Counted from the stretch's first letter, positions 28,070 to 37,174 are shown. The stretch: 64,000 nucleotides of DNA from DASZBX01 sp035943635 (GCA_035943635.1 DASZBX010000017.1:16164-80163), one strand, 5' to 3'. Numbers and translations: made by a program. Notes: generated by a model not told the origin, from the sequence alone.

Positions 28070-28399
28070 CTAGAGGAGCTCATCGACCCGGCGTGACTGC
28101 GTAACGCCGATCTTGGAGAACGCGCGCCGGCTTTCGCCCGATGCGTCGAGCTGCGCACGTTGCTTCTCGTCCAGCCCGGCGAGCGACAGATGATCACGCT
28201 CGCCCGGCGTGAGCCGCGTGAGGTCGAGCCCGGACCCGGGCAGCATGGTCACGCCTCCGAGGCGGCCGCGTTGCGCGGTCACCGGCAGGCCGGCGTCGCG
28301 GAGCCAGTTCAGGTCCCGGGTGACGGTTCGAAGGGACACCCCGAGCGCCGCGGCAAGGTCCTGTGTGGTCACTGCATCCCTCGATTCCAGGAGCAGCAT
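28070..28399 (-). pseudogene. Truncated HTH/WYL-type transcription regulator
   Basis: 109 residues. MLLLESRDAVTTQDLAAALG followed by VSLRTVTRDLNWLRDAGLPV and GGVTMLPG is the N-terminal winged helix of YafY/WYL regulators, which are normally about 320 residues. The WYL ligand domain is missing: the frame ends GVTQSRRVDELL and stops. Just before the ATG the same frame reads HDRFFSL behind a TGA, so the true first residues are lost as well. It is a remnant with an intact HTH. Whether a bare HTH could still bind DNA cannot be judged. Confidence 0.7.
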
Positions 28400-28507
28400 G
28401 AGGGAGAAGAAGCGGTCGTGTCAGTCCTCGTGCACCGCACCGCATCAATCCCTTCCCGGGTAGCGGACAACTCTTTCACCCCTCGCTGAGCATGTCCGGA
28501 CACCGCC

Positions 28508-28759
28508 GTGACCGCCAAGCCCGCCGCAGATCCGATCGTGCTGCGCGCCGCGACCTGGGACGGTGCGGACCATCTTCTGCGGCTGGCCACGCTCGCAAGC
28601 CCGGAGATCGCCGGAACCTCTGGCAGCTGCCCGGTTCCGGGCCACCGCTTCCTGTATATAGAAATCGAGAAGCTCGCCCGCACGATGCGCACGTTTCGCG
28701 CGAAGCAGATAGAAGAGCTGGACCTCCAAGAGGCTGCGACAAAGGCGGACCCAGCGTAG
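28508..28759 (+). pseudogene. Possible acetyltransferase-like fragment in a 470-base gap
   Basis: The gap 28400-28868 has no convincing gene. One plus frame opened by GTG at 28508 reads IVLRAATWDGADHLLRLATLAS, like the first strand and helix of actinobacterial GNAT proteins, then an unrelated helix (LARTMRTFRAKQIEELDLQ) and a stop after 83 residues. There is no ribosome site. I treat it as another gene fragment with low confidence. Confidence 0.25.
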
Positions 28760-28868
28760 TCGTTCTGACCGACACCGATGTTCGGAGGCACGGCTGTGGC
28801 GCTTCCCCATCGAGAACTTCAGCCGTCCGGCCCTGACCGTTGAGTACAGCTGCCGAGAGATCCCCCGC

Positions 28869-30758
28869 TCACACCGCCCACTCCTCCTTGGCCGCCTCGT
28901 CGAGCGCGCGGTCCAGGGCGGTGGCGGCCATGATCAGGGCCAGGTGGGTGAACGCCTGGGGGAAGTTGCCCAGCTGCTCGCCGGTCGGGCCGATCTCCTC
29001 GGCGAACAGGCCGACGTGGTTGGCGTAGGTGAGCATCTTCTCGAACGCGTAGCGCGCCTCGCGCAGGCGGCCGGCCTGGGCGAGGGCGTCGACGTAGAGG
29101 AAGCTGCACAGGCTGAACGTGCCCTCCGAGCCGCGCAGGCCGTCGGGGGCGGCGGCCGGGTCGTAGCGGTGCACGAGGCTGTCGGACACCAGGGTGTGGT
29201 CCATCGCGTCCAGGGTGGAGAGCCAGGCCGGGTCGCGCGGGGCGAGCAGGCCCATCCTCGGTGTGAACAGCAGGGAGGCGTCCAGGACGCCGGCTTCGGT
29301 CCCTTCGTCGTGGTCGGCGTCGTCGGGGTAGTGCTGGACCAGGGCCTGTTGCTTCGCGCTCCAGCCGCGGGTCATGATCTGGTCGAGGATCACGTCGCGT
29401 TCGTGGGCCCAGCGCTCCAGGTTGGCCGGGCGGCTGTAGTCGGTGGCCAGGGTGATCCCGCGGTCGAAGGCGACCCAGGTCATCAGGCGGCTGAAGGTGA
29501 AGTCCCGGCGGCCGCCGCGGGTCTCCCAGACGCCTTCGTCGGGCCGGTTCCAGGAGACGGCGAGCCAGTCCAGGGTGTGGGCGAGCGTCTTCCAGCCGGT
29601 GTACCCGGTGCTGCGTTGCAGGTCGCTACCTTCGGACAGGGCGTAGAGGGCTTCGCCGTAGATGTCCAGTTGCAGCTGTTCGGCGGCGGCGTTGCCGATC
29701 CGGACCGGGGCCGAGCCGCGGTAGCCCTCCAGGTGGTCGAGGACTTCCTCGGTCAGGGTCGGGTCGCCGTCGACCCGGTACATGGTCTGCAGCGGTTCGC
29801 CGTCCTTGCCCTCGCGGTCGTGCAGGCGGTCCACGAGCCAGTGCACGAACTTGCTTGCCTCGTCGACGAAACCCAGGTCCAGCAAGGCGCGTACCGACAG
29901 GGAGCCGTCGCGTACCCAGGTGTAGCGGTAGTCCCAGTTGCGTTCGCCGCCGATCTGCTCGGGCAGGCCCATGGTGGCCGCGGCGACCGGGGCGCCGGTG
30001 GGGTGATACGTCATCAGTTTCAAGGTGATCGCGGAGCGGTTGACGGTGCTGGGCCAGCGGCCGCGGTAGGTGGAGCTGCGTACCCACTTCTGCCAGAAGT
30101 CGATGGTCTGCCACCCGGATTCGGTGATCTCCTCCGCGGTCGTCGGTGCGGGTGCGGGGCTGCCGGGAGCGGTGACGGTCAGGGCGAACCCGGCCATCTG
30201 TCCGGCCTGCAGGGTCGCTTCGCCGCACACGTCCTGGCCGTCCCGGGTCAGCGGGAAGTTGCGGGCCCGCAGGTACGCGGTGGCGGCCGGGGAGTGGAAC
30301 GTGGCGTCCTGGCCGTCACCGGCCCCGCTGCCGGACGCGTCGAACTGGAGGTCGTGGTCGGCGCGGGCGTAGTCGAAGCGCGGGCGGCACTGCATCGTCA
30401 TGCGGGCACTGCCGCGCACCACCCGGATGCCGCGGTAGAGGGTGTGCCGGTCGGTGGGGGTCTCGGACGTGATCGGCGTCATCCAGTCGACGACTTCGCA
30501 GACCCCTTCGGGTGAGGTGAACCGGGTGATCAGGAAACCGGAGTCGGGGTAGTACAGCTGCTTGGACGTGGCCTCGGGATTGGCCGGGGCGAGGGAGAAG
30601 TAGCCGCCGCGGTCGTGGTCGAGCAGCGCGGCGAACACGCTGGGCGAGTCGAAGCGGGGGGAGACGAACCAGTCCACCACCCCCGCCGAGGACACGAGCG
30701 CCGCCGTCTGCAGGTCGCCGACCAGGCCGTGGTCGGCGATCAGGGGATAGGTGTCCAT
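28869..30758 (-). CDS. GH15-family trehalase/glucoamylase-like enzyme
   Basis: 629 residues, full length for the bacterial GH15 type (about 600-670). An N-terminal beta-sandwich (LIADHGLVGDLQTAALVSS, then VVDWFVSPRFDSPSVFAALL) precedes an alpha/alpha barrel with ERNWDYRYTWVRDGSLSVRA and the catalytic-base region GSEGTFSLCSFLYVDAL. In actinobacteria this type hydrolyses trehalose or other alpha-glucosides in the cytoplasm; no signal peptide is present. It is divergent from the large rightward carbohydrate operon, 412 bases away, so the two may share regulation. The C-terminus ends AAKEEWAV. The exact substrate cannot be read from sequence. Confidence 0.92.
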   Translation of the reverse strand: MDTYPLIADHGLVGDLQTAALVSSAGVVDWFVSPRFDSPSVFAALLDHDRGGYFSLAPANPEATSKQLYYPDSGFLITRFTSPEGVCEVVDWMTPITSETPTDRHTLYRGIRVVRGSARMTMQCRPRFDYARADHDLQFDASGSGAGDGQDATFHSPAATAYLRARNFPLTRDGQDVCGEATLQAGQMAGFALTVTAPGSPAPAPTTAEEITESGWQTIDFWQKWVRSSTYRGRWPSTVNRSAITLKLMTYHPTGAPVAAATMGLPEQIGGERNWDYRYTWVRDGSLSVRALLDLGFVDEASKFVHWLVDRLHDREGKDGEPLQTMYRVDGDPTLTEEVLDHLEGYRGSAPVRIGNAAAEQLQLDIYGEALYALSEGSDLQRSTGYTGWKTLAHTLDWLAVSWNRPDEGVWETRGGRRDFTFSRLMTWVAFDRGITLATDYSRPANLERWAHERDVILDQIMTRGWSAKQQALVQHYPDDADHDEGTEAGVLDASLLFTPRMGLLAPRDPAWLSTLDAMDHTLVSDSLVHRYDPAAAPDGLRGSEGTFSLCSFLYVDALAQAGRLREARYAFEKMLTYANHVGLFAEEIGPTGEQLGNFPQAFTHLALIMAATALDRALDEAAKEEWAV

Positions 30759-31170
30759 GGTTCCTCCTGCTGCTCTCGTCTGGCGATGCCCAGCGGACGC
30801 GGTGGATATGCAACCCGCTGCTCGGGGCTAAACCTCAGTATGAGCAATATTTGCTGTTCTGGGCCGCTTTCACCCGGGTGGCGCACGCCCGGTCCGTCGG
30901 CGCCGCACTCCACACCCGTCCGCCCAGTACAGGAACGTGCGACACCGGCGGCGAATTCTCGGGGAATCGGCTCCCGCGACCCGACCGAAACGCCGCAGAG
31001 TAATCGGGCCGTCACCCAAACGGACCCGTTTCTCAGCGCCGGGCCGCCCGGTGGGGTTAGATCTGAAGAGTTCCGGTACATACCCTCTCCGACCGGGCCC
31101 CGCGGAGACCGCGGCGGCGACGCGCCGGCCGGAACCATCCCACCCACCCGAAAGATGACGGGGTTCAGCC
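30759..31170. promoter_or_regulatory. Divergent promoter region between two GH15 genes
   Basis: About 410 bases without a gene. A locally AT-richer stretch (about 30833-30862, containing CTCAGTATGAGCAATATTTGCTG) and the TTCCTCCTGC complement of a GGAGGAA ribosome site for the leftward gene (about 30760-30770) are visible. The segment 30940-31030 is rich in short inverted GC motifs. No clear operator repeat or terminator was found. Confidence 0.4.
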
Positions 31171-32601
31171 ATGTCCGAGTCCACCACCACGCTCGACGTG
31201 CCCGCCCGGACGAACCGGGGCGCCGGCTCGTCCGGGGCGCGGGCCAGCGTCCGGCGCACCTCGGCGCCGGGGAAGATCGACCTGCCCTCGCTGGTGCCGA
31301 CCATGTTCACCTACATGGTCCGCAACATCGCCAGTGACGGCTTCGTCTTCAACGACCCGCAGGCCCCGGGCGACGTGACCCGGGATTCCAGGCCCGGCTG
31401 CGTGATCGCCGCGCCGTCCTACCCGGCCCAGACCCCCGGCATCGACGAGGACTACGTCTTCAACTGGGTGCGCGACGGGGCGATCACGGCGATGGAGGTG
31501 GCCGAGGCGCACCTGCCGACCGGCCCCGGCGGGTCGGTGCAGACCCTCGACGACTACGTCCGGTTCGCCGACCGCTGCCACTCCAACGCCCAGCCGCCGG
31601 TGACCAAGGGCCACGCCTGCTTCGCGATCGACGGCGACGTGCGCCCGTGGACCGAGCAGAACGACGGGCCGGCCCTGCAGTCGATCACCATCCTGGCCGC
31701 CTACGACCAGCTGGACTCCGAGACCCAGATGTGGGCCGTGCCCCTGGTGAACGCGAACGTGGCGTTCCTGCTGGGCGTCTACGCGGACCCGACCACGAAC
31801 CTGTGGGAGGAGCACCAGGGCTACAGCTTCTTCGCCCGCGCCGCCCAGCTGCGCTGCTTCCAGCAGATCCAGGCCACCACGGTCGCCGGCATCGACAAAC
31901 CGGCCGGGCTGCAGTCCGCGATCGACTGGCTGGGCGAGGCCCTGGCCGGGCACTGGGACGGCGGCAAGTACATCAGCATGATGGCCGACCCGGGCAACGG
32001 CGCCCCGCCCTCCCCGCAGAACCCGGTGGTCGCCGGCTACGACCCGAACATCGACATCGTCCAGTCGGCCGTCTACGGCGCCATCCCGGTCACCGACACC
32101 AAGCTCCTGGCCACCGCGGCCCAGCTGCGCGCGCAGTGGGAGGAGGGCGGCGCCGCGTTCTACCCGATCAACAAGGCGGACAAAGAGCAGTTCGGCATCG
32201 GACCGCTGTTCGGCCGCTACCCGGGCGACGTGTACGACGGGGACGCGGCGTACCCGGTGCTCGGCAGCCACCCGTGGGCCCTGTCCACCTGCAACGTCGC
32301 TGAACTGCACTACCGGCTGGCCACGGAGGTCCGCTCCAGCGGCACCGTGCCGATGGACGAGCTGTCCACGCCGTTCTTCGCCCAGTCCGGGATCGACGCC
32401 ACCACCGCCCCGGGCCCGGCCGCCGACGCGCTGACCGCGACCGGCGACGCGATGATCCGGGCCGTGATCTACCACAGCGACAACCTGGAACTGTCCGAGC
32501 AGTTCGACGGCACCACCGGCTACGAGCGCAGCGTACACAACCTGACCTGGAGCTACGCCGCCTACCTGTCCGCCTTGCGAGCCCGGGCCGAGGCCGTGTG
32601 A
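31171..32601 (+). CDS. GH15 glucoamylase, fungal type, first gene of the sugar operon
   Basis: 476 residues. The alpha/alpha barrel landmarks are SRPGCVIAAPSYPA, YVFNWVRDGAITAMEVA, WTEQNDGPALQSITILA (acid Glu region), YDPNIDIVQSAVYG and LSEQFDGTTGYERSVHNLTW (base Glu in SEQFD). It would release glucose from non-reducing ends of alpha-glucans or glycosides. The layout and length are nearer to fungal glucoamylases than to the bacterial type at 28.9 kb, yet there is no signal peptide and no starch-binding domain, so it appears cytoplasmic. Residues 1-35 are hydrophilic and disordered. It is followed after 44 bases by the GMC gene behind a TAAGGAGAAAG site. Confidence 0.88.
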   Translation: MSESTTTLDVPARTNRGAGSSGARASVRRTSAPGKIDLPSLVPTMFTYMVRNIASDGFVFNDPQAPGDVTRDSRPGCVIAAPSYPAQTPGIDEDYVFNWVRDGAITAMEVAEAHLPTGPGGSVQTLDDYVRFADRCHSNAQPPVTKGHACFAIDGDVRPWTEQNDGPALQSITILAAYDQLDSETQMWAVPLVNANVAFLLGVYADPTTNLWEEHQGYSFFARAAQLRCFQQIQATTVAGIDKPAGLQSAIDWLGEALAGHWDGGKYISMMADPGNGAPPSPQNPVVAGYDPNIDIVQSAVYGAIPVTDTKLLATAAQLRAQWEEGGAAFYPINKADKEQFGIGPLFGRYPGDVYDGDAAYPVLGSHPWALSTCNVAELHYRLATEVRSSGTVPMDELSTPFFAQSGIDATTAPGPAADALTATGDAMIRAVIYHSDNLELSEQFDGTTGYERSVHNLTWSYAAYLSALRARAEAV

Positions 32602-32645
32602 GCCGGACCGGCGCACCGACCCGACCCTAAGGAGAAAGACACCCC

Positions 32646-34565
32646 ATGTACGCGAAATTCCCCCACGGCGCGGCCAACCGCACCGATCCCGCGGTGGCGG
32701 CCGACCACGTCTACGACGCCGTCATAGTCGGCGGCGGAGTGGCCGGCGCCATCATCGCCTCCCGGCTGGCCGAGGCCGGCAAGACCGTCCTGATCCTGGA
32801 GGCCGGCCCGGCCGAGGACCTGACCCTGCGCGGCTACGAGGCCTACCTCGACCACTTCTACTCCGCGATCAGCAAGGACAACCAGTCCCCGTACCCGGTG
32901 ATCAAGAACGCGATGATGCCGCGCGGCACCGACGCCAAACGGATCCCCCCGGGCGCCCCGGACGCCTCCGGCTACATCGTGCAGAGCGGCCCGTTCGCCA
33001 CCGACACCACCTACACCCGGGTCCTGGGCGGCACCACCATGCATTGGGAGGCGAAGATCCTGCGGATGCTGCCGGAGGACTTCCAGACCCGCACCCTCTA
33101 CGGCGAGGGCAAGGACTGGCCGCTGAGCTACGAGGACCTGGCCCCGTTCTACAACGAGGCCGAACGCGAGATGGGCGTGTCCGCGGACGTGGAGGACCAG
33201 AAGTACCTCGGGCTGACCTACGACGAGGGCTACGTGTACCCGATGAAGGGCCTGCCGCTGTCGTACCTGGACAAGATGGTCGCCAAGGACCTGGACGGGA
33301 TGGAGGTCGAGCTCGACGGGCAGCAGCACGAACTGCGCGTGCGCCCGTTCCCGCAGGGGCGCAACGGCATCCCGAACCCGGACTACGACGGCGGGAAGGG
33401 CTACGTCCCGGAAGGCGCGGTCAGCTCCTACCAGGTCGAGGTCGGCGGACGGTGCCAGGGCAACAACGCCTGCGTGCCGATCTGCCCGGTCCAGGCCAAG
33501 TACAACGCCGGCAAGACCCTGGCCGCGGCCATGCGCACCGGCCGGGTCGACCTGGTCGGCCAGGCCGTGGCGTACAAGGTGCACACCGACGAGCGCACCG
33601 GCCGGGTCACCGAGGTCGAGTACCGCCGGTACGACAAGCCCAACAGCCCGAAGTACACCACCGTCAAGGCGCACGGCCGGATCTTCGTCCTGGCCGCCAA
33701 CGCGGTGGAGAACCCCCGGCTGATGCTGGCCTCCGGGCTGCAGAGTTCCAGCGGCCTGATGGGGCGCAACTTCATGGACCACGCCTACCTGCTCGCCTGG
33801 GGCCTGATGCCCGAGGTGGCCGGCACCTTCCGGGGCACGAACTCCACCGGCGGGATCACCGACCTGCGCGGGGGCAGCTTCCGGCGCAACCAGGCCGCGT
33901 TCAGCGTGGACATCCACAACGACGGCTGGGGCTGGGCCCGCGGCGCGCCCATCAGCGACCTGCTGAACCTGGTCGACAACGGCGGGCGTTACGGCGAGTC
34001 CCTGCGCCAGGGCCTGGTCGACCAGGTCTCCCGGCAGCTGCTGCTGGCGTTCATGGTCGAGGTCCCGGCCAACCCGAGCAACCGGATCACCGTGGACCCG
34101 GCGTTCACCGACAACCTCGGGAACATGCGCCCGATCCTGACCTACGACGTCCCGGACTACACGATGCGCGGCGTGCAGTACGCCCGGCAGCTGTCCAAGC
34201 GGATCTTCGCCCGGATCGGCGCGCAGGACCACACCGAGTACGACCCGAACTTCTGGGGCTACGCCGTCTACGAGGGCGAAGGGTACGAGATCCGCGGCGG
34301 CAACCACCTGGCCGGCACCCACATGATGGGCACCGACCCGAAGACCTCGGTGGTGAACGTGGACCAGCGTTCCTGGGACCACGAGAACCTCTACCTGGTC
34401 GGCGGCGGCAGCATGCCCTCGGTGAGCACGTCGAACGTGACGCTCACCATCGGCGCCCTGTGCCTGCGCAGCATCCCGGCCATGCTGGCCCAGATCGACT
34501 CCGAATCCGCGCCGATCGACATCTCCTCGCTCGGTGCCGACCATCTGCACGAGGTGAAGCGATGA
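32646..34565 (+). CDS. GMC-family FAD sugar dehydrogenase/oxidase, catalytic subunit
   Basis: 639 residues. The FAD Rossmann motif VIVGGGVAGAIIASRLAEAG is at 27-46, GGTTMHW at 129-134, and the catalytic pair is His554 in NHLAGTH (553-559) with Asn597 in STSN. Cys270, Cys276 and Cys280 in RCQGNNACVPICP match the iron-sulfur-binding cysteine motif of FAD-glucose, fructose and sorbitol dehydrogenases, so electrons may leave through a cluster and not oxygen. The fold is also close to pyranose 2-oxidase. It would oxidise a sugar at C1, C2 or C3. The 3' end overlaps the next gene by 4 bases (ATGA). A small-subunit gene two steps downstream supports the dehydrogenase reading. Confidence 0.9.
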   Translation: MYAKFPHGAANRTDPAVAADHVYDAVIVGGGVAGAIIASRLAEAGKTVLILEAGPAEDLTLRGYEAYLDHFYSAISKDNQSPYPVIKNAMMPRGTDAKRIPPGAPDASGYIVQSGPFATDTTYTRVLGGTTMHWEAKILRMLPEDFQTRTLYGEGKDWPLSYEDLAPFYNEAEREMGVSADVEDQKYLGLTYDEGYVYPMKGLPLSYLDKMVAKDLDGMEVELDGQQHELRVRPFPQGRNGIPNPDYDGGKGYVPEGAVSSYQVEVGGRCQGNNACVPICPVQAKYNAGKTLAAAMRTGRVDLVGQAVAYKVHTDERTGRVTEVEYRRYDKPNSPKYTTVKAHGRIFVLAANAVENPRLMLASGLQSSSGLMGRNFMDHAYLLAWGLMPEVAGTFRGTNSTGGITDLRGGSFRRNQAAFSVDIHNDGWGWARGAPISDLLNLVDNGGRYGESLRQGLVDQVSRQLLLAFMVEVPANPSNRITVDPAFTDNLGNMRPILTYDVPDYTMRGVQYARQLSKRIFARIGAQDHTEYDPNFWGYAVYEGEGYEIRGGNHLAGTHMMGTDPKTSVVNVDQRSWDHENLYLVGGGSMPSVSTSNVTLTIGALCLRSIPAMLAQIDSESAPIDISSLGADHLHEVKR

Positions 34566-35683
34566 CCGCGTCGACCATCAACAACCGTCAGGACCTGATC
34601 AAGTACCTGGATTCGGCGCTCGTGCTCGAGCACGCGACGATCCCGCCGTACCTGACCGCGTACTACTCGATCCACTCCACCACCAACTCCGACGCCGCCC
34701 ACATCGTCCGGGTGGTAGCGGTCGAGGAGATGCTGCACCTGACCCTGGTCGCGAACGTGATGAACGCGATCGGCGGCACCCCCGACCTGACCCGGGCCGG
34801 CTTCGTCCCGGACTACCCGACCTACCTGCCCGACGGCGAGCAGGACTTCACCATCGACCTGCGGCCCTTCACCCAGGAGGCGGTCGAGACGTTCTGCAAC
34901 ATCGAACGGCCCGGGAAGCCGAAGGAGGGCGAGCCGCGCCTGATGGCGCTGACCGCGACCGCCGCGGACCGGCCGCTGCTGGTGACCAGCCCGACGGAGC
35001 CCAGTCTGCGTTTCTACAGCATCGGGGAGTTCTACGAGGAGATCATCGAAGGCCTGGAGGAGGTCGCGGCCGCGGACCCGGACCTGTTCAACGGGGACCC
35101 GGCGTTGCAGGTGGGCCCGGAGTACTTCTACTCCGGCGGCGGCACGGTGATCCCGGTGACCGACCTGGAGTCGGCCCGCAAGGCGCTGCACCTGATCGCG
35201 GCGCAGGGCGAGGGCCTGGATTCGGGCATCTGGGACGGGGACGGGGAACTGGCGCACTTCTACCGGTTCCGCCAACTCCAGCTCGGCCGCTACTACGAGC
35301 TCGGGGACTCCCCCGAGCGGCCGACCGGCACGAGTCTGAGCGTGGACTGGGACGCGGTGTACAACGTCAAGGTCAGCGCCAAGCTGGCGGACTACGAGGC
35401 GGGGTCGGAGCTGGCCGGGGTGGTCCGGGACTTCAACACCGACTACGCGGACTTCCTGGCGCTGCTGACCCAGGCGTTCAACGGCACGCCGAGCCTGCTG
35501 GAGGACGCGGTCTGGCACATGTTCCGGATGCGCGACGCCTTCAACCGGCTGGTGCGCAACCCGCTGCCGGGCAGCGACGGGCTGCACGCCGCGCCCACGT
35601 TCGAGATCCCGGCCGGGGCCGACCTGGACGCGGCCCGGGCCGCGCGCCGTACGAGCATCACCGCCGGGGCGGTGGCCCGATGA
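34562..35683 (+). CDS. Ferritin-like PF12902-type protein
   Basis: 373 residues. DLIKYLDSALVLEHATIPPY, then HIVRVVAVEEMLHLTLVANV and NAIGGTP form the four-helix ferritin-like start known from VioB/RebD-type proteins (iminophenyl-pyruvate dimer synthase family). Glu20s and Glu60s in LEHAT and EEMLH are likely iron ligands. The remainder (EFYEEIIEGLEEVA, FYRFRQLQLGRYY, VWHMFRMRDAFNRLV) also fits. In violacein-type pathways these proteins bind metal and couple indole units. Here the neighbours are sugar enzymes, so a redox or metal-dependent step on a sugar-derived product is inferred. It overlaps both flanking genes by 4 bases, so translation is tightly coupled. Confidence 0.82.
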   Translation: MTASTINNRQDLIKYLDSALVLEHATIPPYLTAYYSIHSTTNSDAAHIVRVVAVEEMLHLTLVANVMNAIGGTPDLTRAGFVPDYPTYLPDGEQDFTIDLRPFTQEAVETFCNIERPGKPKEGEPRLMALTATAADRPLLVTSPTEPSLRFYSIGEFYEEIIEGLEEVAAADPDLFNGDPALQVGPEYFYSGGGTVIPVTDLESARKALHLIAAQGEGLDSGIWDGDGELAHFYRFRQLQLGRYYELGDSPERPTGTSLSVDWDAVYNVKVSAKLADYEAGSELAGVVRDFNTDYADFLALLTQAFNGTPSLLEDAVWHMFRMRDAFNRLVRNPLPGSDGLHAAPTFEIPAGADLDAARAARRTSITAGAVAR

Positions 35684-36195
35684 ACGCCGCGACCGCCACC
35701 GCCACCGCCGCCGAGCTGGACGGGTTCCTGGACCTGTCCGTGGACCTGACCGCCTTCACCCGGACCGACCTGCTCGGCACGGGCCTGGCCGAGCTGTACC
35801 TGGACAAGGTGCGCGACGCCTGCGGCGGGCAGGCGCTGACCGCCCTGATCGACGCCCACCGGGCGGCCCGCGCCGACGCGCAGGGCGAGGGCGGGAACTT
35901 CGACCGGGCCCTGCGGTTCCGGATCTTCAGCGACGAGCGGCTGGGCCCGGTGGCCCGCAACGTGATCAAGCTGTGGTTCGCCGGGATGTGGTACGGGCTG
36001 CCGAAGGAGTGGACCGACCGGTACGGGGCCCGGCCGGCGGCCGAGACCTCCACTGTCACCGCCGCCTCCTACCAGGAGGGGCTGCTGTGGCGGGCCATCG
36101 GGGCCAACCCGCCGGGGGCCAAGGCGCCCGGGTACGGGTCCTGGGCCCAGCCGCCGCAGATCGACGAACGCTACCTGAAAGGTGCCACGAAATGA
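35680..36195 (+). CDS. Small subunit of FAD-dependent sugar/polyol dehydrogenase
   Basis: 171 residues. FLDLSVDLTAFTRTDLLGTG, then LYLDKV, ALRFRIFSDERLGPVARNVI and KLWFAGMWYGLP match the small subunit of membrane-bound D-sorbitol dehydrogenase and related gluconate/glucose dehydrogenase complexes (PF12318-like). In those complexes it stabilises the GMC subunit and aids export. Here no TAT signal is present on it or on the GMC subunit, so the complex seems cytoplasmic. Start and stop overlap neighbouring genes by 4 bases each, which is the strongest coupling in the window and predicts a stoichiometric complex with the GMC and ferritin-like proteins. Confidence 0.8.
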   Translation: MNAATATATAAELDGFLDLSVDLTAFTRTDLLGTGLAELYLDKVRDACGGQALTALIDAHRAARADAQGEGGNFDRALRFRIFSDERLGPVARNVIKLWFAGMWYGLPKEWTDRYGARPAAETSTVTAASYQEGLLWRAIGANPPGAKAPGYGSWAQPPQIDERYLKGATK

Positions 36196-37112
36196 CCGCA
36201 CTGCGTGACCGCCTCGGCCCGGACCGGGTCAAGCTCGGGGTGTGCTGCACCCTGTGGTGGAACGACGACTTCCCGACCATCGACGCCGGCATCCCGTTCG
36301 GGCAGGCGGTGAGCGAGATGGCGCTGGCCGGGTTCCAGGGGTGCAGCATCGGGCACAAGTACCCGGCCGACGCCAAGGAGCTCAAGGCCGCCCTGGACCT
36401 GCGCGGCCTGCAGGTGTCCGAGCCGTGGACCAGCACGTACTTCACGATCGAGAACATGCGGTACAAGACGATCGCCGCGTTCGAGCAGACCCTGGCGCAC
36501 ATCAAGGCGCTGGGCGGGAACGAGCTGGTGGTGGCCGAGTTCGGCGCCTCCTCGCACCTGTTGCCGATCGACGTGTTCGCCAACCGGCCGGTGTTCACCG
36601 ACCACCAGTGGGACCAGCTGACCTCGGGCCTGGAGGAGCTGGGCAAGATCGCCAACTCGGCCGGGATGAAGCTGAGCTACCACCACCACATGGGCACCGG
36701 GGTGATGACCCGCCCGGACATCGACCGGCTGATGGCGTCGACCGACCCGAACCTGGTGCACCTGCTGCTGGACACCGGGCACGCCGCGTTCGCCGGGGAC
36801 GACCCGCTGGACCTGGCCCGCACCTACGCGGACCGGATCGGGCACGTGCACCTGAAGAACGTGCGCTACGAGTACGTCAGCCAGGTGCGCGAGCTGGGCC
36901 TGTCGTTCCAGGAGGGCGTGGAGCTGGGCGTGTTCACCGTGCCCGGGGACAGCACCGGCGGGATCGACTTCCGGCCGATCCTGGAGGCCCTGGCCGACGG
37001 CGACTACCGCGGCTGGCTGGTCGTGGAGGCCGAGCAGGATCCGAACAAGGCCAATCCGCTGGAGTACGCCAAGATGGCCCGCGCCTACCTCGCCGACGTC
37101 CTGGGCTGGTAG
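36192..37112 (+). CDS. IolE-like inosose dehydratase/sugar epimerase (TIM barrel)
   Basis: 306 residues of the AP-endonuclease-2 TIM-barrel family. VKLGVCCTLWWNDDFPTI at the start, FQGCSIGHKYP, VVAEFGASS, LSYHHHMGTGVMTRPDIDRL, LLLDTGHAAFAGDDPL, GHVHLKNVR and WLVVEAEQDP are the conserved IolE segments with metal ligands Glu, Asp, His and Glu. IolE dehydrates 2-keto-myo-inositol. Beside a GMC oxidase the substrate is more likely a keto-sugar, with beta-elimination or epimerisation next to the keto group. No other inositol genes are nearby. The ATG overlaps the previous stop as ATGA. Confidence 0.85.
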   Translation: MTALRDRLGPDRVKLGVCCTLWWNDDFPTIDAGIPFGQAVSEMALAGFQGCSIGHKYPADAKELKAALDLRGLQVSEPWTSTYFTIENMRYKTIAAFEQTLAHIKALGGNELVVAEFGASSHLLPIDVFANRPVFTDHQWDQLTSGLEELGKIANSAGMKLSYHHHMGTGVMTRPDIDRLMASTDPNLVHLLLDTGHAAFAGDDPLDLARTYADRIGHVHLKNVRYEYVSQVRELGLSFQEGVELGVFTVPGDSTGGIDFRPILEALADGDYRGWLVVEAEQDPNKANPLEYAKMARAYLADVLGW

Positions 37113-37174
37113 CCGGCCGCCGACCGCAGCCGCCCGCCCGGGCGGCTGCGCCCCACCCGCACCGAGGACCAGGA

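Noticed and set aside
23216..28070. Possible contractile injection gene cluster around the DUF4157 protein
   Set aside because: No sheath, tube, baseplate or AAA ATPase gene is present within the window.
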